A stretch of 60,359 bases of DNA from Mesaphorura yosii (lineage: Eukaryota; Arthropoda; Collembola; Poduromorpha; Tullbergiidae), in NCBI GenBank assembly GCA_009869945.1, contig WIXG01000415.1:1-60359 (forward strand), written 5' to 3'. The position numbers and the translations under genes are program-made. The notes under the pieces are model-generated. The model was not told where the DNA came from and ran no database searches. It saw only the letters and a list, made by a program, of their open reading frames with translations. This document shows, piece by piece, positions 1 through 13,000 of the stretch. Every line of letters begins with the position of its first letter. Within the stretch, counting starts at the first letter, position 1.

Positions 1-605
1 ATTGCTTCAGGTTTCTAATTGTTTCTCTCTTCAAAAGTATTTTAAACCCTAAAATGAGTGCAAAATTATCGAAAGACGTGCAAGAATAGAGAATAAGATG
101 AATAGACAGCACTTGTAGAAGAGTTTTTGGCGTCTACACAAGTAGAGAATGTCTGAATGACGGCAGCCAATCGGCGAGCTCGATTTATCTATTCGCATCT
201 AAATATCTAATCAATTAGATACTCGATTAGAACCATCTAACACAAAAATGAACGCAGCCAAGATACCCTAGTCTTCTAGGATGGAAATCTTGATCGCGAG
301 GTGTGACCACGAGTATTGCACAAAAACCTACCGTATCAAGTGAATTGATAGTAATTATCATCGAGTGTGACAGTAAATGTGTGAAAACAAATTAGCTAAA
401 AAAAAAGGTTTACGGCTTTCGTTGCGTAAGTTAAATAGTGCATTTCACGTACTACTATAGTGCACGATTCAGCTTATGTAACTGCCAAATAAAATAGTGC
501 TAGAAAATCCTTTTTTAGTGGCAGCTTAGTTCTATGCCCAAAACAACGCATTAATCACGGGAATTAAGTCGAATCACAAATCGTCGTCAAGAAACATGCA
601 CTTAC

Positions 606-3600
606 GACGAATGGAGCATTGATAAGAATCATACGGTCCGATTCTGGACCCACTGACATTTCACGCTTGAAGAAATATGTGATTGGCTGCCTGTATGTGA
701 TTGTATCTTGATCCCTGTCAAAGACGAAGACGTTTTTCTTGCGTCTCTCCCTGTATAGATAACAAAGCAAATTAACCAACAATGAACAATGGCTTAATCA
801 ATTTGCGACATTGACGTACTCATAAATGTAGGGCCCGACTTCTTGCAGGTTCGGCTTTGCTCCATTCATTACCTCCACGGGGTTGGTTACATTAAAGAAG
901 TAAAACTTCAGGTAGATTGGAATTGGGATGTCCACCCATTTGTCCCATGTTGGCGTGTTGGGCAGCAGTCTTACTTGCTGGAATTACATAATTGAATGAG
1001 TACTGATTAGCGATTAGCTGGACAATTATTTAGCAGTGACTCGAATAAATTCAAAGTCAAGAGTACGTCTCATGCTTATTTTTAGCCCGGGCCGCGCACA
1101 ATTTTCTATTGGTCTTGTTTGTGCTGCATAGCGTGAATAATTCTGATAATTTTAATTCATCTTAATCAATGTCAACAATGCGTGGCCAATTTTTTGTTTT
1201 TCAATCTCCAATTTTGGCAAACTGCGACTCGCGAAATTCTTTTCAATTCACAATGTTTCATTCCAGTCCACTCCAGCAAGCGATTACAATCACGCAAGCA
1301 ATCGTACGTGATCTAGACTCAACTCGTCTTGTTTATCGCGTTTTCAGTTCACGCTTCTGCTTCTGCTCCATTCAAGGAAGCCGAACAATTGACCATTGAA
1401 GATGACATTTACGATCTTAATCAACAATCGCAATTAAGCTTTCGTGTAAAAAGTGGAGGAACAATACGAAACTATGAAACGAAATGCAGGCAAAAAATGA
1501 TTACTGTTACATAATGGCATGGAACGGCAAGGCGAGTAACGAGCATTAACTTAATTTACGTTAGCTTTAGCTTAGTTCAGCTCGGTGGCCGTGCCGCACA
1601 AGAAATATTTTTGCATCCTTCGATTCTTAATGCAACTTCAAATCCACAATGATGATTCCCACTCGGCAATTTGTGTCAGGTTCAATTTTCACATAAAAAC
1701 GTAAAATCTCATTGGTGTGAATTGACATTCAAAATGCTGGCGCAAATTCGCAATGTGTTTGGCATTCAAATTGTGATTTTTTCAGATTTCTGTAAATCTT
1801 CAATTAACAAAAGACGGCAAGCAGCCTTCATGCATAACTCGTTTGTCTTTCGTAGTAAAGCAAATCGCGATTAGCGTTCTCATCGCATATCGAGTTGCAT
1901 TGGGTAAAGGTTAACATTGTTATCAAGAAAAACACTTACAGCAGGGTGGCAGCAGTGGCTGTCATTGATAACCTTTACATTGAATTTAATTGAGGCATTA
2001 AAGCTGTATTGCTGCTGCGCTACTATTTGTATCGAGTGTCAGGTGGAGCTTCACTCGTATTTCAATTCACGTGCGTGTACTCCAATGGCACATGGCAAAG
2101 GACTCGTGAAACTTGACCCATTTTTGCCACAACAAGGAATCACCAATTGTCAATTTCATTGCGTGTAATTCATCGCACCGTGAGAAATCTGAAGTCAAGC
2201 GTCCGCGTCCGCGTCAGACACTACACGGCACGAGGACGGAAATCTAAGCTTGTTGATGAAGAATGAAAGTCTTTCCTGATTTGAAACTGAAAAACTGATT
2301 TTGATCTTTCACTTTAATTGCAGGCTGTCGTTCGTGGTCGCGTTCGCGTTGTCTTCCTATTTCACTCTTATCAGAAACATATAGCACGATTAACTTGAGT
2401 TTCTGGTTAACTTCGTAGTGAAAAGATCGAGAGTTTCGAGAGCCCCAGTTTTGAGCAAGAATATCATTATCGCCATTGTTTTGAAACCAAAACTGGTTCG
2501 ATTTTATTTCCGTTCCTGTCCTAAACCCGAACTCGTGTAAGCAGTAAATATTGAGAATTCAACAGTGCTGTGCAGTACGAATTTGACAAGAATAAAAGAG
2601 AGTTTGACACGCAAATGCAAAGTGAACCTTTGCGATTGGAAATCAATCAACTCTCAATTACTCGATCAATATCAACCCTCCCATATCCTGCACGGTACAA
2701 GTGTGCAATTAAAAGCACAAAGACCTTTAATCGTATGTAAACATTGCCAATTGCTGCTGTCTTGCCTGTCATGAGCATGAACAAGAATGGGAACATGGCC
2801 ATTTCACAACGTTTAACATTAAACTTGATCAACAAAACCGGTTCGCAGTAAAAATCTATGTGCAAACGAGAAGCCCAAGAAGTCTTGCGTGGGAACTGAA
2901 AATAGTATCGCACCGCCAGCGCCAGACGACCCGACACTGGCACCCACGCCCTTCCGAAACAAGTTAATCGCAATCGCCCGCAGAATTCCGCGGACAGGAA
3001 TAAATGAGCCGCATTTAAATACGAAAATAGATTCAATGGGCATTAGCCTCGGCCTCGCTCAGGCCGTGCCGTGGGCTCTGCATTAATTGACAAGAAAATT
3101 AAAACCCGCAGAGGAGAGCAGTGGCAAGACGGTGTTAATAAAAAACATCACAGCACGAAAAACAGCGCCTGGGCAATTGCCGATTGCCGCCACTTAAAAT
3201 TCGCAGGACGTAAATGCTAAATGCGAGTTTGCGAATTCTTAATGCCGGTCTCAGTAGCTTGGCTTCGCTGAGAACAAATATGCTGTGCAATTTGAAGCAT
3301 TAGCATTAGCCTGAGCCTGCAGGCATCATCATCGCTATTTCGCATTGTTGATTGTTGACGGAGCCACAGCCACGCCATAGCTTCAAAAACAAAGTCTGTG
3401 TCTATTTTTGTACACGACCACGACCACATGGCACAAGAGTGATGGATTCCTTTTATTAGCAATAATAATAATATTATTATAACCAACTATCATCGTGTTC
3501 AGTGTATACACGCATGCCAAGCAATTTGCGAACTCGAATTGTTATTTGTTATTTCGTACATGCAAAAACGCTAAACGTCACGGCTAAGCTTGGCTCAGAT

Positions 3601-4937
3601 TTCATTTTCGTTTCACATTTTCCTTTCGCATTGTCCACAACAGCAGCATCCTGGCTTGACTATGGCTCGAGTTTTCTACACTGCAGCTTGTCTGACTGAG
3701 ATAACAGGCTTCTTGAATCAATTGGCCATTCGCATGCAAATTTGCAAATTGGACCCGGCTATCTCTGAACTCGAAACTATACTTTGGTTCATGCATTTCT
3801 GTAAAATTAGCAAACGTTGTCCAGCGAGCATACGAACCGTATACGCAATTAGCAAAATTTTGCACACGCCACACGCGTTTCGTGCATGCATTCCTCTGCA
3901 TGTACGAAAATTTATGCTGTTGATTCAAAATATGCAACAATGCAAATGCAGAGCACTCATTTCCCTTTCCATTGTCCGCTCATGACGAATTCTGAAATCT
4001 CATACCACAAACCATCGACGCTGATGTTATTTTTACTCTCGGGCCAGGTTAACAATGGAATTTCACCCAGAGTCAGATCGAATGCAGTTTGCAGTGCAGC
4101 AAAAACCACGGCAATCGCAGAAAGCAGGCCGCAAGCGGTTCATCAAAAGCAGAGCAGAACTGATACTCTGTTTCTTGAAGCGGAGGGTGAGGGTGCTTGA
4201 TTAGATTTCAAATTGTGTAATAAATCTGCAATGCATTGCATTCTCAGATGTTCGGATTGGAAACTCAAACCATGCATGCGTATGCGCAGGACTCAATTTT
4301 TAAACGGAAGGAGAATGAGAATATGCACGATAAATTTGCTTACAACGCGAGATTTGATGTAAAGCAAGCCAAACCAAGTGGGATGCAAGAACCGTTATGT
4401 TTACATCAATTGCCAAGAAAGACAAGACGAGTCGAGTCACTGCCTGTGAAATTGTTGTCACTTTCGAATACGAAATGCCCATTTCAGACAACGCACCGCA
4501 CGGTAAAAAAAAAAGTCACTGGTTAAGTAGAACTTTGCCAAACAAGATTTGTCAATAAAAAACCGCGACACATTGCCATTTGTTACTAAACCTGAAGTAC
4601 TAAACTAAAACTAAGAACAGAATAAACTCGAAACTCGATACTTGATTGCTGCCTGTGCAGTGCCCTGCGGAACGCATGTCATGTAGTTACGTCGTGTCAT
4701 CGTCATCTTTCTTACCTCTGCAACTTGTCGATCAACAATCCAAGCAAGAGCAACCCACTTGAAGAGGACTATTAAGGAGAACACAGACAGGCTGGTGAAA
4801 ATCAGGAAAATTGGCCACTTGCGGTTGAAAGAGCGGCAGCAGGAAGACGAAGACGACGGTCTGGAAGAGGAGCTTCTGCGTGAAGCGTTGCGGCTGCCGC
4901 TTCGGTCGGAGCCGGAGCTCAGATTCAAGTCTCGCAT
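606..4937 (-). CDS. Scavenger receptor class B (CD36 family), 5' part, runs off the left end
   Basis: Exons seen on the minus strand are 4937..4716, 977..820 and 752..606; the remaining 3' exons are not visible and probably lie beyond the window or after a long intron. Splice phases match the complete paralogue at 38026..39840: phase 0 after the first exon, then a split Glu codon ending the motif GPYIYE. The visible protein has a Ser/Arg-rich N-terminus of about 40 residues, one transmembrane anchor (IFLIFTSLSVFSLIVLF), then the CD36 ectodomain start, with a PIPIYLKFYFFNVTNP block. Family members are two-TM, glycosylated plasma-membrane receptors for lipids, lipoproteins or apoptotic cells. 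The ATG at 4937 was chosen because the only upstream in-frame start is a GTG. The first intron is about 3.7 kb, much longer than any other here. The exact subtype (croquemort-like, SR-B or SNMP) cannot be told. Confidence 0.85.
978..4715 (-). other. Long first intron of the left-edge SR-B gene
   Basis: This 3.7-kb stretch separates the N-terminal TM exon from the ectodomain exons. It has no open frame with recognisable protein similarity and no RNA gene I can support. Intronic regulation is possible, but I see no specific site. Confidence 0.6.
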
Positions 4938-7900
4938 TTTCGATGTCACTCGTCACGTTCAATTTGGCACTGAACTGCTACTGCACTGTCGCTAATTTAA
5001 GGATCAGACTCTTGTCAATTAATACTGTTTTTGCTTCTGCTTTGACATAAATGCGAGGTAAACGTACGTCCACGTGTGGAATCTCGGCATGACTGAGCGT
5101 CCAGTCTCACTTGGACCTGGATAATTAAGGCAGGGCAGGTTCGTACCTCTAATTCGATTTGTACCTCAATCAGTGTCACAGTGTGGGCCGATGCACGGCA
5201 CGATAAACAAGGCACAGCGTTCTCGGTTAATGAATGGACAGACTCACTGGCTGGCTGGTGGCTGCGCTGCGGCTGGGTGCTCGGTGAGACGAAAATGCAA
5301 TCAGCTCAAGCCTTCGCAAGTCCAAGCAGTTCGCGTCGTGTCTTCACTTCAGTTGTCTTGTCTTGGGCGAGATAAACTTGAGCTTCGAGCCACGCACACG
5401 CTTCTATGCTACACGAAACATGAAACACGATTACAAGAACACCGCAAGGTAAGCCAGTGCAGTCAGTGTCTTGAAATACATGAGAAGTAGGAATAGGAAG
5501 AAGACGACCATCGACTCTCATCGCAGCTTGTGGGACGGACGCGTAGAACAGGCTTCACTTCATTTGATCTCGTATTCCACATCCACATTTCAGAAGACGT
5601 GAAACAAGCCAAGCGAGCGAGCGAGCGAGCCAAAGCACATGCAAATTTTAATTTGGCCAAATTAGCAGCAGTTTGATACTATTACAATAATCCAACATCA
5701 AGCCACATAAGTCAGCCAGCCTAAGGACTTGGCATGGCTTATTTGCATACGACCCCTGACTGACGGCGACGGCTCGACTGAGAAGGGTTAAATGGCTAAT
5801 GCGAATGCGACGTATGCTAAATCAACTTAACAACGCGTTATTGTGCTGCACTTGGCCTTCCGCTAATGATCGCAATTATGATGAGTGAAGAGCGATGACG
5901 ATGACAATCCTCAATAGGATTCTTGTAGTTGTACTTGTACACCCGTGCTCTTTTTCTTTGACAATTGCGACACGGCATGGCGCCGGCGGTTTCATTAATA
6001 TGAATATCATCATCGTAATATCTTCATCACTTCAGCTTCAGCTTCCGCGTATTTACTTCAGGCGGAGATGACCGGACAATTTTGCGTATCATTGAACCGC
6101 GATTCGCAATTCGCAAAAGCAAACGCGAATAGTGAATATTTATGGCAAGTAATAACAGGAAACAAATCAGGCTAAAGAGGAAGTGACGGACGACGACAGG
6201 CGTGAGTTGTGAAGAGATTTTGTTAGATTGTAGAATTCTCGTGTGCTCTGTTTCAAGGTGAAAGAACCCTACACGAACAGAGTAGAACAGGTTTTGACCA
6301 GTGGCCAATGCGTTGCATCATCGAAGTTCCTGCCAAGTTCCTGACTTCCTAATTGTAAATTGTAATCCAATATTATGCAGCACAGCGAAGCACGATAACA
6401 CGTGAAATTGATTGATTGGCTATTTCCTTATTGTGGGCACTAGCATTTTCAACCTTCTTTCATGAAATTACACGTGTGTACCGAAAACCTGAACTGTGTT
6501 GCGAAATTCACCGAAAGGGCGATTACAACACAGTGGCCAATGCTCAAGATTGTAAAATTGAACTCTGGACAGCCACGAAGCCATAATTGTCCATTGCCGT
6601 CGTCCATAATCGATTAATTCACTCTTTGCTGGCCAGATTTCTGAATTTTCTACAAAAAGTATTCGTAATTATTGCATGAAAGTGTGAAGGTCAAGACAAA
6701 GACGAGCAGAGTCGAGAGTCGAAAGTCAGGCCGCAAGAACATTTTGGACATTACATTATAAGTTACAAGGACTAAGGAGTTACAATGATTAATAAACCGG
6801 TATTGCCCATTATACATGCAGCCACACTACGCGCACGAGCGTCACACAGGATCTGGACTTTATCCTTCAAATTACTGTAATGGAATGGAATGCCATCACT
6901 TTAGAAGTGTGGTAGGCCATTGCCAAACATATTGCTGGATTTCATAAAATCGCAAACAGCAAATTTGCTCTGCCACTTTTTACCGATTACGAAACACGAT
7001 AGTACTTCATTCCAGCATACTTTGTACCGGTCGTAAATGCTTACGCCGTCTTCAGTAATGCACGCACAGCACAGCACAGCACAATAATTGTGCAATGAAT
7101 GAAACCTGACGTCTTGATTCAGCCCAAAGTGCAATTTTTTGTCGCCGCGCCGGTTCCGGCTGAATCACTGAATCTTGGATTCCGTGTCGGTAAATTCACG
7201 CGGCACGGCGTGCCAAAGTAAATGCAATATAAACTGAAGGCTGAAGGGCACATGACTAAAAATCAAGCATTTGTTTTGCGTGTGACTGCCTGTCAAATAT
7301 TAGCCTCGCCTCGGTTTACTTTTAGTACAGCGCAAAATATACTCCCAGTTGCTACAATCTGAAACCTGAACCTGCCGGATCATATTCTTATACATTGCAT
7401 AAATTACTGCGCATATTAATCAGAAAGCAGCATAGCAACAGCCGATGCGGGCTCAGGTCCATCCTAATTACAAATTCAGGGAGCCGGAAACTTTGTCAAC
7501 GAACCAGAATTTTCAAAACAAGCAGGCACAAAGTGGGCAGGTTGGCTTTGAAGACTTGAGTCTCAAATTCACAGTTCGCATTCGCATCAGCAACATTTAT
7601 TTTCCTCATGATTCACTACTCGAGATCATAGTCTGTGCGAGAACGCGATATGCGAGTTAATGAAGTTAATTCCCCGAAGCATCAGCAAATTACCAGGTGT
7701 GTGTACTTTGTACATAACTTGCTCGTAGCATGTAGCAAATTGTGCAATGTCGTGGCGCATGCTCACTCCCTTTAAGGTAAAAAGTGTAGATTAATATCGC
7801 AAATTAAGTTCCAACGCAAACTTTGCCGCTTGGCCTTGAGTTCTCACTTCTAACAAGTGCAGTGCAAATACTCTTGGAACTTCATAACTTCTAAACTCGG

Positions 7901-10025
7901 AGTCGCAGTAGATTATTGCTCAACTCATAAGAGTACTTTTTGCTACAGAGAAACCGAAACCGAGACGATCGGCCAACTTTACTCATACGTAAAGTTGAAT
8001 CGTAACTTTTCTTGCGTTGTTCTGCTTGCCTAGCATTGAAGGAAAGTGAAGAATAATCGACTCGCTGGAACTTACTTTTAGTTGGAGCCAAAAGTAAAAC
8101 AAAGAATTCTTTTTCAGTCAGCCAAAGTTTTATGCTTTTGCCGTCATAAGTTATTACGTAACAGTAACAGCCAAGTTTGGCTATTATCATTAATTGTGTT
8201 GCGTTATCGCCATGAGTCAGAATTAATTCGCTAATTTGCTCTTGACTTCCAGGCTCACCTAATTGATTAAAGAAGCTGGAGTGTTGTATCCAGCTCAATT
8301 ACGCCTACACTTAACGTTTATCGTTTTACTCTCACCAAAGTAAACTTGATTCTTGAACGAGATATCGATTCTTACTGCCTCCGGACGATCGACGATGATT
8401 GCAAGTCAAATATCATAAGACTCCATCAATATGCGATATGTGCTATGCTCCCATGTACACAATTCAGACTCCGACCCAGCCGCAGTCATGGAATAACATT
8501 ATTTTTGCAGTAGTCTTTTATTGCTGCTCCGTGCAGAAATTGCAGTTACACCGCCTGACACGGACACGTGCACGCGTGTTCAATGAATACGAAACGAATT
8601 GTGTTGGTGTTGGACAGCCAAGAGCGACTGTGGACTGTGGAATTCGAATTGAATTCGCAAAACGTGCCGGGTTCGGCGCGGCTCGAGCATTTTTAGAATT
8701 CTGTCTCGCCGTGCCTTACTAGCGAAGCACAAAGTCCACAAAGAGCGAAATACCTTTTAATCTTTCTCGCTCACAAAAGAAAGAATTCAATTTTCTTTCC
8801 ATTCGCAATTCGCTTTTGCAATTCGCGTTCCCGACTTAAAATCGCCCGAACGTCTTGCGGGTCCGTATTTGTAGTTCGTAGTCGCAGTCGTACTCGCTTT
8901 GATGCGCTGCGCTGGAGCTGGAAATTAGATTGAGAATCCAATCAGAAATACGCCTCTTGCATCCCGCATCCCTAAAAGCCAAACCGAGCCGCGAAGTTGT
9001 CCAGTGCACTTAATTTGCCCGACGAAGCGACGCGGCTTCAAGGCCGAGATTCGGCAGTGTTTTGGTGCCAACTGCCAACGGCAATTCTTGTCACTCATTT
9101 CACTCTTTTCTCATCTTGTGCTCTTGATGAAGAACGGAGAATGCAGGCAGGAAATTATTTTATAAACCGTTGTTCGTGGAATGAGAAGTTTCGTGCCAGA
9201 TTTGCACTTGGGACCATGCAACGGAGTAAAACCACGTTGCTCTGCAAGTCGGGATTTTATGAGTTGACGGAAAGTGGGAGACGGATTTTATTATTGTTTT
9301 GGTAGTTAGAGTCGAGGACGCCTGACTTTTACCAGAGAGGAATCTTGGAACTTGGAATCAGCGTATGAGAGCAAACAATTGTTGGGCCTCGCTCGCGCGC
9401 GTGCAGAAATCTTAGAAATGTGAATGTCGTGCTGCATGAAACAAAGAGAGACAAAAATCACAGTAAAGCCATGTAAGTTTTTCACGACGCTGCAGACGAC
9501 AAGCATAAACAAGACGAGTAGACGAGCCAAGAAAGCGAAAACCAATTTTTCCATCCAATATCCGGAACCAAATTTCTTAATGAATGGAGAATGGAATTAT
9601 CTTAACCCCACACGTATTGACTGTTGACATGCTGCTTTTGACGCAAAGAGTATGAAACTTTTCACAACACAGCGGCAGCCGACAACACGCGTTAATCGCA
9701 ATTCGCAGATTGCAAGAAAGACCCGACGCAGTGCTAAGTAAGAAAAGCAGCGACTATTCGAAGCTGGAACCATATGGAACGCGACGGGATGGAAAAATCC
9801 AATATCTTGTTTCTTGTTATTGTTACATGATAGGAGCGAGGTCTGCCAAAGCCAAGCCGACTCAACAGGCTGTGGTAATTTTAGACGACGGAAGCCAAAG
9901 CCAAGGCTTTCTCTGAGCAGCTTTCACTGACGCAGCTTCAGTTTCAGTCAGTCTGAACGGAGCACGGGGACGAGAAAGTTCTGAGCTTGAGCTCGTGCTG
10001 GACAGTCCGCATTTCTTTCTGCATC
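4938..10025. other. Gene-poor interval, 5.1 kb
   Basis: No exon chain with coding character is visible on either strand. Open frames are short and have low-complexity translations. Short tandem tracts occur, such as a GCGA run near 5620 and many copies of an AATTCGC-like word between about 6100 and 8900. It probably holds the upstream regions of the flanking divergent genes. Confidence 0.5.
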
Positions 10026-13000
10026 ATGCCGAAAGGTCGCAAGATTTCTGTAAGCTTTGTGAGTGAACTGGTCCCCACAAATTCGAACGATCCTTCGCCA
10101 CATGAAAACTTCGAAAAAAATGGTCATGGTAACGGTGGTGGAATCGAAGCGGAAGGGTCTCCGGCCCAAGAAAAGCGGGATGACGATGTGGTCAAGGATG
10201 TGCAGCAGAAATTGTTGAGATTGCAAGTTACTGAGGTAAGGTACATAATTTCCTCCTTACAAAGACTAGTAAGCTCAGAAAACGGACTACGTGCTCGGCT
10301 AGAATGTTCGGTAGTTGTTCTAATTGTCATTCATTTCCTTTTCTCTTTGTGAATACGAAATTCTGTAAAACCTGTCATTATCATTTACCTCAGCGTAAGG
10401 ATCATAAATAAAGATTACGTCTGCCGAGCCGGACCGTAAGCACGTAACCCATTCACATTTATGGCGTTGGTGGGGACAAAAGGGTCATAGCCCTTGCCCT
10501 TGACACTGTGGCATTGACCATAGCCATGAAACGACGCGAAATGGGACTTGACATCGAACCAAAACTAACCATGCATTTACCTTCTCTCATATTCATAATC
10601 CTTTTCTTTACTTTACAAGGCAAGGCTGAATTCTGCAGATACAGATGCGATTCTGAATGATGTGTTACGCGTTCGAGAGAGATTAGATTAAAGTTCTCAA
10701 TCCATTAAGCAAATCATGATAACAAAATACCAAATCCATATTCAGTTCATTAACGCAAGCATGATCATGATATTTTAACTCAGAGTACGGCGAGAGTAAG
10801 AGCAAACTTCCTACTCGTTTCTTTTTCTTTTCATCACATCCATTCATTACCACCACAAAAGTAACGGTGAGACGCGACTGTATTTTACTTGACTTCCGTA
10901 AATGCACAAGCCATGTAAATTAGAGTGACCGGAATGGAATGGCGAATATTTACACAAGTTGCTGTCCATACAATACAAATTCATATTTGTTCATCGTCCA
11001 CGTGCGAGCCGCGTCACTTCCTTCCGTAACGCGCGGCGCTCAATGTCAAGATTCTCACATTCATATTTTTATTGACTATCTAAATAATTACTGAAGACCA
11101 GAAACCAAACCAGAATGCGGCCGAGTACAAGTATGCGTCGAGGAATTTAAGTATTTAATGCATTTCCTTATTAAAGTTGATATGCGGTGGCCTCGTGAGT
11201 GCAGTCGTTACACAATGAGAGCTCGTTAGCAAAGACAAAGGACGACTTGGTATGTGAACGTGCTTCTCTTGTAATTTTAATTGCGCCGCTTGCAGTTGAA
11301 TTGATACGTATTTCCACATATTAATTTGGAATGTAGTACAATGCGCCAAGTCATGACATTCAAGAGGAAATGACGGGCGAAATGAGACAGCATGTGATTT
11401 TTTGACAAGTTAACGGCGAAAATGGACGCGTGTCGTTTAGTTTGCTACATTTTAACTTTAATTTACGTTTAAATTTTAATTTTCCGCAACCTCGTCCTTC
11501 ATTCGTCAAGTTCAAGATCAAAATCAAACTTCACTCTGCGTCTGTACAACAGTAAACGTTCCCTGAATCTATGCCGCAGCCGTATATGAAATATGACTCG
11601 AATTTACCTGCAGCAATTAACAAAATTTTGCAGCGGAGTGACGAGTCGGGCAGAGCAGAATCGAGAATTAATGTTCTGTAAACCAGCAATTAAATCTGAG
11701 CACTTTCGACTGGATATTTTCCTCATTTACGAGCATCCGTAAAAAACTTAGCACCTTCTCGTTAAGATTCGCACTCGCATGGACGCGCAATTTAGGAGTG
11801 TTTTTAAGAAGAAGCTTAATTTTACGACTTTTTCTTACGGAAATAGGTGCTTTATGGAAAAAAATGACCTTTGACTTTACGTGGGCACCGAGTAAGAAGA
11901 GACATGTAGAAGTAAGAAATGTTAGACTACAGGTGTTCAGGCAACGCCAAGCCAAAACCATCATTATTTCTTTATCCCAGGATCGCATCTCATCCCAAAT
12001 CCCATTTAGACTCGAATTCCAATAGTAAAGATTCTGATAGCAATGTAACTTTATCTGTGAATAAACAAAGCTTGCGCCTGAACCTGGTTAAAGATAGAAG
12101 AGTGGAATTTTACGAGATACGAGAAATCTGAGCGAATCGAATCTCTAAGGAGCCAGCAGCCAGCCAGTGAGAAGAAGGGAGATCATTAATCCCAATCGCA
12201 CAGACGCCTTTGCCTTTGTGTCGACTCGATTCCCAACTCAAAATCGAAACTATTTTGAGAATTCAGACAACTGCGTCGTTAATAAAGTACGGACTAACCA
12301 ACAAATGTCAAGCAAGGCACGGGCGCACGATTATGATCATTATGAACTCAGCCATTATATTATACAAGTCCAAGATAAACAAGGCAAAAGTGTTTTTATG
12401 TTTTATGGACTTTGAACTCTGAATGCGCAGTCTGTTGACTCTGTAAATTACTTATGACAATTATACATACACAACTTCTCCACGCACGCGCGGACAGAGA
12501 TCAAAGGGAAAGTGAATCTCGTGCTCTCGCCTGTTTTTATGTATGCTACAACGGAAATTTGCAAATACACTGAGAATTTACAGCACGGAAAAACAAAAAG
12601 CAACTAACAACTTTGAAGCTTTCTTGTTTACTGGGACATGAGAACGCGATGTTTATTTTCAAACATGGCTCGAGCAGAAGCCGACGCCGAGTCGTTCGTG
12701 AGCCCTGAGAAAGTTGTCGATTGAGAACACATGCTGGATTATTTACAAAACAAATACGAAAGAGTTACATCTACAAATTGATTTTCGCACTTGATCCGAG
12801 TGTTTGCTGTCTTGTGTTTTGTAGGTGATCCTGAGCCTGATCCTCGTCGTGCTGAGCGCAGTTGCCATAATCGAAGAACGGGTGCTTTTCAGTCTGGGAT
12901 TCTGTCTGATCTCTGCGACGACTGTGATCCTCGCTGGAGGTAAGGAAGCAGTAAGGATTTGGGATAGATTGGGTCGAACTCGAAGTGGGGACCTTACCGT

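Noticed and set aside
2647..3985. Overlapping frames of 110-130 codons on both strands
   Set aside because: Located in the long SR-B intron, mutually overlapping, no signal peptide, domain or splice sites that extend them.
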